From Anaerolineales bacterium (GTDB lineage: Bacteria > Chloroflexota > Anaerolineae > Aggregatilineales > J027): 64,000 nucleotides of DNA. Position numbers and translations under genes: made by a program. Every line of letters begins with the position of its first letter. Positions within the stretch are counted from its first letter, which is position 1. The notes under the pieces were generated by a model. That model was not told where the DNA came from, searched no databases, and saw nothing but the letters and a program-made list of their open reading frames with translations. The stretch spans positions 1,860,001 to 1,924,000 of the forward strand of contig JACKCI010000001.1 of NCBI GenBank assembly GCA_020634155.1, written 5' to 3'. This document shows, in pieces, positions 41,171 to 49,800 of this stretch.

Positions 41171-43426
41171 CTAGCCGTAGGTGGCATCTGGCCCAATCGT
41201 TGTACAACCTGATTCCCATAACGGAGGCCAGCCAAAATCTTGCGGCAGTCCGTAGTAAATCTCCATCACACGCCGCACAATCGGCGCGGAGACTTCTGAG
41301 CCTTCGCATGAGTTCTCAATCAGCGACACCACCGCAATCTCTGGGGTATCTTGCGGGGCAAAGGCCGCAAACCACGCATGGGGCTTGGCTTGACCCGATT
41401 CAGCCGTACCCGTCTTGCCGCAAACAATCACCTGATAGTTATAGTGTTCATACCACTCTTGATAGATGTAGTTGGCGGTACCATCATAGGTGAGGGTCAC
41501 ATCACACATGGCCTCCCGCACCAGCGTCAAAACATCAGGATTAATCCCCAAATCGGTACCGCGTGGCTCGGCGGTATAGGTCGGGTCTTCGCCGACAAGC
41601 CCAACCCGCTGCACAATCATCGGGTCATACAATATCCCACCATTGGCAACCATCGCGGTGGCGCGTACCACCTGCAAGGGGTTGACCGTCACCTGCCCTT
41701 GCCCAATCACCAAGTTGGCAGCATCCGAATTTGACCATTGCTCACCCTGTTGACGCTTCCACTCTGGGTCTTGGATAAACCCTGAATCAGTAGCCAAGCC
41801 TTGGAAGGGCACCACCGACCCAAAACCCATGCGCTCGGCATAGCCCGGCAGAATTTCAGGGTCAGCCGCATTAAGGGTCACACCCATTGTCCAGAAATAG
41901 GGATTACAGGAGTTTATTAAGCCGCCCTTCATATCCAGCAGGCCATGACCGGGTGGTAGCAACCAGTCGGTTCGCACACGGTCATTGTAGGGGGTGCCAT
42001 CCCAGCGTCCCGTGCAATTCACCGTATTCGAGGCTGACCACACCCCACTATCCAAGCCCGCCACCATTGAGAAAACTTTGAACACTGACCCCAAGGGATA
42101 GCTACCCTTGGTGGCCCGATTCAGCAGCGGCGTGCGGGGGTCATCACGGTAGGTCTGAATTTGCTGGGCTGGGAACAAGATAGGCGTATCGGGATTGAAC
42201 ACACTGGGGTCATAGTCAGGATAGCTGACCATTGCCAGCACTTCGCCCGTGTTGACATTCATGACAATCACCGCCCCCCCCTTGGAGGTCGGTGCCCACG
42301 TCAATTGCCCATTGTCATACGCATCGGCAACCAACCCCTGCAAATCAAGTTGGAGATCACGGTCAATTGTCAAATAGAGGTCTTGGCCGGGTTGGGGCTG
42401 GCGGGTCGCAACCGTGCGAATCGGTACGCCTGTGTTGGTCTCAATCCGTAAGCTGACGCCGATGGTGCCACGCAGTTCAGTCTCGAAAGCCAGTTCAAGG
42501 CCATCGCGCCCCACCAGTGCGTCATCAGGATAGTTCTGCAAGCGATACTCGGCTTGGCGGTCAGCCGGAATCTGCCCGACGTAACCCACCAAATGGGAGG
42601 CCACACGGTCAAAGTAGCGACGGGTGGAGCGTTCACGGGCCGTATAGTTACAGGTACCCGCCAAGACCCCATCTTCCACCCGTATAGTATCTGGCGACAC
42701 CTCCCCCGCCAAGAACTCCGTCCCCGGTAAGAATTGACTAAAGATGGCTTCAATATCCGAGTATTCAAGGCGGAAGATACGCGAAAGTTGGTTCATACAC
42801 TCGGCTTGGTTTCGCATCCGGTCTTGGCGCACATAAATGCCAATCACCGTGCCATTAGAATCGACCAAAACCTTGCCGTTGCGGTCATAGATATTGCCGC
42901 GTCGCGGCATCACGCGATAAACACGCAAGTTAGCATCATTCGTCCACCCCGCAAATATATCCATGCGTGACCACGCCACCCGCCAGCCCTCATTCGGCAC
43001 AACCGTCAACCACATCGTGCGTGGCACACTGCCATCCAGATTCGGGTCAGGGTCAGTGAAGGTATCAAAGCGGCTGGTCTCAAAAGTAACTGTATACTCA
43101 AGGCTAGCAGTGGTGCCTTGTACCAAGGGGCCAGCGCTGATTTCCCAACTGATGTCCTTCAAGCCAAGGGTATCATTGGCGAAAGTGTAGGTATCTAAAA
43201 ACTCGGTTTCTGTAAAAGCATCACGGGCATTGGGTGTGATTAGGCTATACATGGTCTGATAATCGCGGTCTTGCCAAGCATCTAAGAAAGTGGTGGCAAC
43301 ACTTTCGGCACTCGTCGAATCGAGTTGGGTGGGCTTGGCCCCAAACAGGTTAAGGGTATTATCACCCTCGCCCCCTGAACAGGCTGTGATGAACAGCAAT
43401 ACAATAAGCAGTTTCCAACGCATCAT
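41171..43426 (-). CDS. Lipoprotein class B penicillin-binding protein with MecA-type NTF2-like domain
   Basis: This 751-residue transpeptidase cross-links peptidoglycan outside the membrane. A lipoprotein signal ends at Cys-16 (FITACSGG), so it is lipid-anchored and not held by an N-terminal helix. Residues ~38-160 form an NTF2-like domain like MecA/PBP2a, then a PBP-dimer domain (RRGNIYDRNGKVL), then the transpeptidase with S447-V-F-K, S506-C-N and KTG in CGKTGTAES. NTF2-domain PBPs include the low-affinity PBP2a and PBP5fm, but resistance cannot be inferred from sequence. Start is the first of two ATG codons, with AGAGGT upstream. It lies 71 bases after maf. Confidence 0.92.
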   Translation of the reverse strand: MMRWKLLIVLLFITACSGGEGDNTLNLFGAKPTQLDSTSAESVATTFLDAWQDRDYQTMYSLITPNARDAFTETEFLDTYTFANDTLGLKDISWEISAGPLVQGTTASLEYTVTFETSRFDTFTDPDPNLDGSVPRTMWLTVVPNEGWRVAWSRMDIFAGWTNDANLRVYRVMPRRGNIYDRNGKVLVDSNGTVIGIYVRQDRMRNQAECMNQLSRIFRLEYSDIEAIFSQFLPGTEFLAGEVSPDTIRVEDGVLAGTCNYTARERSTRRYFDRVASHLVGYVGQIPADRQAEYRLQNYPDDALVGRDGLELAFETELRGTIGVSLRIETNTGVPIRTVATRQPQPGQDLYLTIDRDLQLDLQGLVADAYDNGQLTWAPTSKGGAVIVMNVNTGEVLAMVSYPDYDPSVFNPDTPILFPAQQIQTYRDDPRTPLLNRATKGSYPLGSVFKVFSMVAGLDSGVWSASNTVNCTGRWDGTPYNDRVRTDWLLPPGHGLLDMKGGLINSCNPYFWTMGVTLNAADPEILPGYAERMGFGSVVPFQGLATDSGFIQDPEWKRQQGEQWSNSDAANLVIGQGQVTVNPLQVVRATAMVANGGILYDPMIVQRVGLVGEDPTYTAEPRGTDLGINPDVLTLVREAMCDVTLTYDGTANYIYQEWYEHYNYQVIVCGKTGTAESGQAKPHAWFAAFAPQDTPEIAVVSLIENSCEGSEVSAPIVRRVMEIYYGLPQDFGWPPLWESGCTTIGPDATYG

Positions 43427-43497
43427 CGCAAAATACCTCTACTCTCGATTATAGACGCTCGTGGCTACCCTGAACCGTTGATTAACTAACGCTTGGC

Positions 43498-44145
43498 CTA
43501 CAGAATGGTGGGATAGACCTCACACACAATGGCGTTGGCCGCTTGGCACACCGTCGGCACATCAACCCCAACCTCCACGCCAAGGCGGGCCAGCGTGCGC
43601 GTCAGGTGGCACAACGGCAAGCCAACCACATTGGTATAGCAGCCATTGATGCGCTCAACAGGATGAAAGGCGCGGTTTTGGATGGCATAGCTACCCGCTT
43701 TGTCGTGAGGGTCACCGCTGGCAACATAAGCCGCCATCTCGGCCTCACTATAAGGCCGCATGTGGACATCCGTCACCGCTAAATCCTGCGCCAATTGCTG
43801 GCGGGTGGTGTCATAGAGTGAAATGGCGGTATAGACCTGATGCACCCGCCCCCGTAGCTGCTCCAACATCGCACGGGCCTCGGCGTCATCCAGCGGCTTG
43901 CCCAGAATCTGATTGCCATCTGCCACCGTTGTATCCGCCGAGATAATGACCGCTTCCCCCTCAATCTGTTGAGCAGCAGCGCGGGCTTTGGCGGCACTCA
44001 CTCGCAGCGTATAGTCGGCGGGCGGCTCATCCGGCAAGGGCGTTTCATCAACATCCGGCGAGAGGCGTTCAAATGCGACCCCCAGCAACCCGACCAGTTC
44101 ACGACGGCGCGGCGAATTAGAGGCCAAGATAAAGCGGCGCGACAT
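43498..44145 (-). CDS. maf: Maf-family nucleotide pyrophosphatase
   Basis: Maf proteins hydrolyse non-canonical or pyrimidine nucleoside triphosphates to monophosphates and can affect septum formation. The 215-residue protein shows ILASNSPRRRELVGLLG at the nucleotide-binding start, the metal-site Asp of SADTTVADGNQILGKP, a GRVHQVYTAISL strand and the DKAGSYAIQ region. It is a few residues longer than usual at the C-terminus. ATG 44145 shares one base with the stop of the helicase gene, so the two are coupled. Confidence 0.94.
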   Translation of the reverse strand: MSRRFILASNSPRRRELVGLLGVAFERLSPDVDETPLPDEPPADYTLRVSAAKARAAAQQIEGEAVIISADTTVADGNQILGKPLDDAEARAMLEQLRGRVHQVYTAISLYDTTRQQLAQDLAVTDVHMRPYSEAEMAAYVASGDPHDKAGSYAIQNRAFHPVERINGCYTNVVGLPLCHLTRTLARLGVEVGVDVPTVCQAANAIVCEVYPTIL

Positions 44146-46346
44146 TAGGCCTCTCCCTTGGGCTGCAAGAAGCTGGCATCGAGTTTTTTGCTACCATGTT
44201 GCTTGAACAGCACATCGACTATCTCAAAGTCCCCGCTGCTATCGGTATTGATGACCACCCCATCACCAAAGGCTTGATGAACAACCTGCTGCCCTTTCTG
44301 GAAGCGCGACGGGGCCACCTTGCGGGCGGGTACGGGCTTGGCAGCTTTGGGGGTCTCGGTTTGGCGGGTGTTGGTTGGCTCCCACTTGGTCTCCCACTTG
44401 GGCTGATAAAAGAGATGCTCGGCGGGGGGTTGGGGTACCCGTGCGCCACCGAGGGTAATCTCCGGTGGGATATTGCCGATAAAGCGCGAGGGCATATTCA
44501 TATCATAATAGCCCCACATCATGCGACGGAAGGTGTAAATCATATACACGCGGTCTTTGGCACGGGTCAAACCCACATACATCAAGCGCCGCTCCTCAGC
44601 CATCTCTTTTTCATCTTCAAGAGCGCGGCGGTGCGGCAAGATACCTTCCTCAAGCCCGATGATAAACACCACCGGAAACTCTAGCCCCTTGGCGGCATGG
44701 AGGGTTAAGAAGGTCGGGGCGTCGGCATTGCCCTTGTCCAGATTATCGACATCCGAGACCAGCGCCACCTCGTTCAAAAATCCAGCTAAAGATTTCTCGG
44801 TGTTCTCATAGGCCACCCGTCGGAACTCAGCGATATTATCCAAGCGTTGTTGGCCTTGGTCGGTGCGGTCGCGCTGTAGATATTCCATATAGCCGGTTTC
44901 TTCGAGTACCGCGTCTAGCAGTTCAAGGGGGTTGCTGGTATCTAACTTGAGGCGCAGACGGTTGAGCATCTCAGCAAATTGGGTCAAGGTATTGCGGGAA
45001 CGCCCACTGAGCGGCGTCTGGTCACCATGTACCAGCGCTTGCAAGGCACCCCATACCCCGCCCGGCATGGTATCGGCCCACGCATAGAATTGCTCAACGG
45101 TCTTATCGCCAATGCCACGCGGCGGCACATTAATCACACGGTCAAGGCTCACACGATCAAGCGGGTTATTGACCAAGCGCATAAAGGCGATCGTATCCCG
45201 AATCTCCTTGCGCCCATAGAAGGCAGTGGCCCCCACCAAGCGATAGGGCATGCCAGAGCGCACAAAGGTCTCCTCCAGCACCCGTGACTGGGCGTTGAGG
45301 CGATAGAGGACGGCTATCTCGCTACGCTTGTATTCGCGGCTGCTCACCAAGTCGCTAATCGCATTGAGGACATATTGGGCCTCATCCCGCTCATTATAGG
45401 CTTCGTGGATGGTCAACTTGGGGCCAGTCTTGCGCTGACTAAACAGATTGCGGCGGATGTGTTCGGGGTTCTCACGAATAATAGCCGTTGCCGCATCTAA
45501 GATATATTGATGAGAGCGGTAATTTTCTTCTAAGATAATGGTGGCGGGGTTGAAATCTTGTTGGAAGCGCTTGACATTGCGATAATCTGCTCCGCGAAAG
45601 GCATAGATGCTCTGATCAGGGTCACCCACCACAAAGATGTTCGCCGCCTCCCCCGCCAGCAAGCGGATGAGTTCATATTGAGCCATGTTGGTATCTTGGA
45701 ACTCATCCACCAAGGCATAACTATAGTAACGCTGGTAACGCTCTAGCACATCGGGATGCTGCTGAAATAGGCGCACCACATGGGTCAACAGGTCGTCAAA
45801 ATCGCGGGCATCGCTGGCTTGTAGGCGCTTGTCATATTCGAGATAGACACGACGGGCAATCTCCGCATCATAATTTGGCACTGGAAACTGCTCTGGACCA
45901 ATCAGTTCATTCTTAGCCCCTGAAATGGCATTCAAGACCGGCCACGGCTGGTGCTTGTTTGAGTCGAGGCCAAGGTCGATGAGAACTTTTTTGACAAGGG
46001 CGATTTGGTCTTGGGAGTCGTAAATCACAAAGTCCCGCGAGAAGGCGGTATGCTCATGCTCGCGCCGCAAAATCATGCCGCATACATTATGAAAAGTGCC
46101 GAGGGTGACACGCTTGCCCATCTCACCGACAAGGCCATCCACCCGCTCCCGCATCTCACGGGCGGCGCGGTTGGTAAAGGTCACCGCCAAGATACGGTGG
46201 GAGGGATAGCCTTGTTCTTCTATCAAATAGGCGATGCGATGCGTCAACACGCGGGTTTTGCCACTACCGGGGCCAGCCACCACCAGCACAGGGCCAAAAT
46301 CAGCGGTCACGGCTTCACGCTGGCGGGGATTCATGCCATCTAACAA
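44145..46346 (-). CDS. pcrA: UvrD/PcrA-type superfamily 1 DNA helicase
   Basis: This 733-residue 3'-5' helicase acts in repair and removes proteins from DNA. Motifs in order: Q motif LDGMNPRQREAV, Walker A AGPGSGKTRVLTHRIA, Walker B VDEFQDTN, GDPDQSIYAFRGAD, LEENYRS, LTLHAAKGLEFPVVFIIGLEEG, and LMYVGLTRAKD. The C-terminus has a Tudor-like part (FQKGQQVVHQAFGDGVV), as in PcrA, which links to RNA polymerase. The TTG at 46346 is the best start: AAGGAG lies 9 bases upstream and the Q motif follows at once; ATG 46334 is a later option. It begins 13 bases after the phosphatase stop. No LexA box was seen. Confidence 0.96.
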   Translation of the reverse strand: MLDGMNPRQREAVTADFGPVLVVAGPGSGKTRVLTHRIAYLIEEQGYPSHRILAVTFTNRAAREMRERVDGLVGEMGKRVTLGTFHNVCGMILRREHEHTAFSRDFVIYDSQDQIALVKKVLIDLGLDSNKHQPWPVLNAISGAKNELIGPEQFPVPNYDAEIARRVYLEYDKRLQASDARDFDDLLTHVVRLFQQHPDVLERYQRYYSYALVDEFQDTNMAQYELIRLLAGEAANIFVVGDPDQSIYAFRGADYRNVKRFQQDFNPATIILEENYRSHQYILDAATAIIRENPEHIRRNLFSQRKTGPKLTIHEAYNERDEAQYVLNAISDLVSSREYKRSEIAVLYRLNAQSRVLEETFVRSGMPYRLVGATAFYGRKEIRDTIAFMRLVNNPLDRVSLDRVINVPPRGIGDKTVEQFYAWADTMPGGVWGALQALVHGDQTPLSGRSRNTLTQFAEMLNRLRLKLDTSNPLELLDAVLEETGYMEYLQRDRTDQGQQRLDNIAEFRRVAYENTEKSLAGFLNEVALVSDVDNLDKGNADAPTFLTLHAAKGLEFPVVFIIGLEEGILPHRRALEDEKEMAEERRLMYVGLTRAKDRVYMIYTFRRMMWGYYDMNMPSRFIGNIPPEITLGGARVPQPPAEHLFYQPKWETKWEPTNTRQTETPKAAKPVPARKVAPSRFQKGQQVVHQAFGDGVVINTDSSGDFEIVDVLFKQHGSKKLDASFLQPKGEA

Positions 46347-46359
46347 AACGTCGGTCTCC

Positions 46360-47547
46360 TTAAATCGCCCACGACGACTGGTCAATCACCGTATTGTCAA
46401 TATCATAGGCGGTCACTTGAATCTGGTCGGGGTAGACCTCTACGATAACATAATTTGCCAGTGAACGCACGACCTGACTACCAGCAACCGGAGTGCTATT
46501 ACCATAAATCGACGCACCCCCGCCCCCAGAGGTAATATAATGCACACCCCCACGATACAGCCGTTCATAGAGATGCGAATGCCCATTGAGAACCACCCCA
46601 ATCTGGTCGGCATGGTCTCTCAAGCGTTGCTCCCATGTCTGGGCAATCACAAGGCCATCCTCAGCATGAACAGTGCCAGATGTCCAGAAGGGAATATGAA
46701 ATAAGACAAGGTTGGTGCGGTAGGGTGTGGTATCCGCCAATTGCTGGTCAAGCCAATTATTTTGATCACCTAAGCAACGGTCGGTGTAATAACATTGGGT
46801 GTCAAGACCCACAAGCCGCACGTCATTAAGAGTCACGGCATACCAGCGCCGTTGGTCATGCCACGCCTCACCTTGGTTCAAAGAAGGAAAGGCCCAAAAA
46901 TAAAAAGGCTGGTCGAGCCAAAAGGTATCACTTTGGCGGTCATGGTTGCCGAAGACGGCATAGTGTGGCACACGCTGTAGGATGGCTTGATAGGGACGAT
47001 AGTATTTGAGCGCCCAGTTAAGGGGCAGGTTATTGTCATGCTCATAGCAATTGTAGGCCACATCACCAAGGTGCAAAAAGGCGTGAATATCATGGGCGGC
47101 AATATGCTCGGCAAGCTGGAGCGTCACCGAATCGCCAAAGCCACTATCGCCAATAGCCGCCAAGCGGATAGGCCACTCAAACGGCTGGGTGCGAAAGGAC
47201 AACGGCCCCCACGCCTCAGCAAAATCGAGATAAGCGGGTATCTCACCGCCCACCTCAATGCGATAGGTATAGGTCGTGGCAGGTTCGAGGTTTTCAAGGG
47301 TTACAACAGCACGATCTGTCGGCAAGGGGATGATCTGAACAGGTTGCCCATCTTTGAACAGATGCAACGCCCCACTATCCGTAGTTTGAGAGAGCCAATA
47401 GCCAATCATGGCAGTGGTCTCTCCTACATGCAGGGTGGTCGGGGGAATAATAAAGTAGAGGGCGTTGGTGGCTTTGGCACGGCCTAGAACCAGCCGCCGA
47501 CTAGCAACCACCGCCGTTACCCATTTGAGAAAATCACGGCGTTTCAT
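46360..47547 (-). CDS. Tat-exported purple-acid-phosphatase-like metallophosphoesterase
   Basis: The 395-residue protein begins with RRDFLK followed by a moderately hydrophobic segment, a twin-arginine signal for export of a folded metalloprotein. Residues ~30-120 form a fibronectin-type domain (ENLEPATTYTYRIEVGG) as in purple acid phosphatases. The phosphoesterase domain carries the metal ligands in AIGDSGFGD, HLGDVAYN, FGNHDRQ, FHIPFW and NGHSHLYER. The substrate (phosphomonoester or nucleotide) is unknown. It is first in a minus-strand unit with the helicase and maf. Confidence 0.9.
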   Translation of the reverse strand: MKRRDFLKWVTAVVASRRLVLGRAKATNALYFIIPPTTLHVGETTAMIGYWLSQTTDSGALHLFKDGQPVQIIPLPTDRAVVTLENLEPATTYTYRIEVGGEIPAYLDFAEAWGPLSFRTQPFEWPIRLAAIGDSGFGDSVTLQLAEHIAAHDIHAFLHLGDVAYNCYEHDNNLPLNWALKYYRPYQAILQRVPHYAVFGNHDRQSDTFWLDQPFYFWAFPSLNQGEAWHDQRRWYAVTLNDVRLVGLDTQCYYTDRCLGDQNNWLDQQLADTTPYRTNLVLFHIPFWTSGTVHAEDGLVIAQTWEQRLRDHADQIGVVLNGHSHLYERLYRGGVHYITSGGGGASIYGNSTPVAGSQVVRSLANYVIVEVYPDQIQVTAYDIDNTVIDQSSWAI

Positions 47548-47570
47548 TCATCCCATCCTCACGAAATAGT

Positions 47571-47599
47571 TTGTTAAGGATTATCGTCTAAACTAGGAT
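47571..47599 (+). promoter_or_regulatory. Candidate promoter of the thioredoxin/NHL gene
   Basis: TTGTTA (47571-47576) and TAGGAT (47594-47599), 17 bases apart, in the divergent gap; GGAGGC and AAGGAAA follow before ATG 47634. Confidence 0.45.
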
Positions 47600-47633
47600 A
47601 GCAACCCAACGTTGGAGGCAAGGAAAATCAAAG

Positions 47634-49688
47634 ATGTTCAAACAACGCACCATTGTATCTATTTTTGTGGCAATTGCACTGTTAGGAGGAGCAGCGTTGG
47701 CTGTGCGCCAAGTGACCCGTGCCCAAGATGGCTTCACCTATGCTGGTGAAATCGCCGCACCTGAATTTCCCACCGACTTGGATTGGCTGAATGTCAGCGC
47801 CCCCCTCACCATGTCCGAACTGGAGGGCAAAATCGTCCTCTTGGATTTTTGGACGTATGGCTGTATCAACTGCATCCACATCATCCCCGACCTGCATGAC
47901 CTAGAGGCCAAGTATGGCGATAATCTGGTGGTGATTGGCGTCCATTCTGCTAAGTTCGAGAACGAAGGCCAGACCGACAACATCCGCCAGATTGTGCAGC
48001 GCTACCATGTTGAGCATCCAGTGGTCAATGATGCGGATTTCGTAATCTGGAGTACCTACGGGGTGCGGGCATGGCCCACCGTCGTGCTGATTGACCCCCT
48101 CGGCAAAGTCGTTGGTGGGCAAAGTGGTGAGGGCATCTTCCCCATTTTTGACCCCATCCTCGAAACAATGGTGCAGGAATATGGCGACGCAGGTCTACTT
48201 AACGATACCCCCTTGGCTAAATCGGCTCCCGAAACCAGCCCCGCCACCGCCTTCTATTTCCCCGGTAAGGTACAGGCTGACCCCGCTACCAACCGCCTGC
48301 TGGTCAGTGATACCGCCAATCATCGCATTGTCGTCACTTCCCTCGATGGCTCAGGCGAAACAATGGTCATTGGTACAGGTGAGCGCGGCTTCACCGATGG
48401 TAGTTTTGCTGAAGCACAATTCAGCGAGCCACAAGGCATTACCATTGATGGCGACCTCGCTTATGTTGCCGATACTGTCAACCATGCTATCCGTGTCATT
48501 GACTTCAGCACCCAAACAGTCAGCACCTTGGTCGGAACAGGCCAACAAGCCAGCAGCTATCCCCCCCTTGCAGGCACCGCCCCCAATGTTGAACTCTCCT
48601 CGCCTTGGGATGTGACGCTGGTGGGCAATAGCCTCTACATGGCGATGGCTGGCTCACACCAACTTTGGCGCGTCGATTTGACGACAGGCGAGACGTCTCC
48701 CTATGCGGGTAGTGGGCGCGAGAACATCATCGACGGCCCACTCAACAGCGCCCAACTCGCCCAACCCAGCGGCATTGATAGCGACGGCACCCTCCTCTAT
48801 TTTGCCGATGCCGAGGTGAGCGCCATCCGCACTGCCGACCTCGACCCCAACGGCGCAGTGGGTACCATTGTCGGTACGGGCCTCTTTGATTTTGGCGATG
48901 TCGATGGCATGGGCGATGAAGTACGCTTGCAACATGCGCTTGGTGTAGTGGTGGCCCCCAATGGCCTGCTCTACGTGACCGATACCTACAACAACAAAAT
49001 CAAGGTCATCGACCCTGTGGCCCGTGCCAGCCGCACCTATGCCGGAACAGGCGAGGCGGGCTTGGTTGATGGCTCGGTGAGTGACGCCCAATTCTATGAA
49101 CCCGGCGGCCTTGATTATGCCGATGGCAAGCTCTACATCGCCGATACCAACAACCACGCCATCCGCGTCATCGACCTTGAAACCGAGACCGTCAGCACCC
49201 TAGCCATTGTCGATACAACGGTCTTGCTGCCTGAAGCCGCACCCACCACCCCCGCTGGCCTTGACCCCGTAACAGTCAACACCAACCCCTTTGCTTTAGG
49301 CGATAAGGTGGTGCAGTTAGAGGCCCAAACGGTGGCTCCCGGCAAGGGTGCGCTGGTCTTCGACATCACCCTGCCCGAGGGCTACAAACTCAATGATCTT
49401 GCCCCATTCACCGTCATCCAAGACGGAAGTACCGTCGTCAATGTTGCCGATGACTTCAAGAATTACCAAGAGGTGCATCCTGAACTCCCCGTGCGCCTCC
49501 CTGTGACCTTTAGCGAGGGCAGCGATTCCTACAGCGCCGACTTGACCATTTATTGGTGCGAGGGTGTGAATCAAACCTTGTGCTTTGTGGAAAGCGTCAC
49601 CCTAGAGGTGCCTGTCATCGTCAGCAATGAAGCCACCACGAGCGAGATTGTCTTGCCCTACACCCTAGTACCCCCAACTGCTGGTTAG
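47634..49688 (+). CDS. Exported thioredoxin-fold / NHL-repeat protein (NHLRC2-like) with DsbD-N-like tail
   Basis: The 684-residue protein has an N-terminal signal/anchor helix (7-27). Residues ~40-190 form a thioredoxin-like domain with redox pair Cys-77/Cys-80 in FWTYGCINCIH, close to the CCINC site of NHLRC2 proteins. Residues ~200-535 are NHL repeats (LLVSDTANHRIV, AYVADTVNHAIRVID, LYVTDTYNNKIKVID, LYIADTNNHAIRVID), a six-bladed propeller. The C-terminal ~140 residues resemble the Ig-like N domain of DsbD with a Cys pair in YWCEGVNQTLCF. It probably handles thiols outside the membrane; the partner is unknown. ATG 47634 is supported by GGAGGCAAGGAAA. Confidence 0.85.
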   Translation: MFKQRTIVSIFVAIALLGGAALAVRQVTRAQDGFTYAGEIAAPEFPTDLDWLNVSAPLTMSELEGKIVLLDFWTYGCINCIHIIPDLHDLEAKYGDNLVVIGVHSAKFENEGQTDNIRQIVQRYHVEHPVVNDADFVIWSTYGVRAWPTVVLIDPLGKVVGGQSGEGIFPIFDPILETMVQEYGDAGLLNDTPLAKSAPETSPATAFYFPGKVQADPATNRLLVSDTANHRIVVTSLDGSGETMVIGTGERGFTDGSFAEAQFSEPQGITIDGDLAYVADTVNHAIRVIDFSTQTVSTLVGTGQQASSYPPLAGTAPNVELSSPWDVTLVGNSLYMAMAGSHQLWRVDLTTGETSPYAGSGRENIIDGPLNSAQLAQPSGIDSDGTLLYFADAEVSAIRTADLDPNGAVGTIVGTGLFDFGDVDGMGDEVRLQHALGVVVAPNGLLYVTDTYNNKIKVIDPVARASRTYAGTGEAGLVDGSVSDAQFYEPGGLDYADGKLYIADTNNHAIRVIDLETETVSTLAIVDTTVLLPEAAPTTPAGLDPVTVNTNPFALGDKVVQLEAQTVAPGKGALVFDITLPEGYKLNDLAPFTVIQDGSTVVNVADDFKNYQEVHPELPVRLPVTFSEGSDSYSADLTIYWCEGVNQTLCFVESVTLEVPVIVSNEATTSEIVLPYTLVPPTAG

Positions 49689-49695
49689 TCATTTT

Positions 49696-49725
49696 GTGGG
49701 GAGGGTCAATGCGTACTCTCCCCGC
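49696..49725. terminator. T-less hairpin after the thioredoxin/NHL gene
   Basis: GTGGGGAGGG pairs with CTCTCCCCGC (ten pairs, with two G-U) around a 10-base loop, 8 bases after the stop. No T-run follows. Confidence 0.5.
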
Positions 49726-49800
49726 TCACCATTTGCTTAGTTGACGCCCTCCTGAGTCACCGTCTATAATCTCCGCAATTCTAAGCAAAACTAAGGGAAC

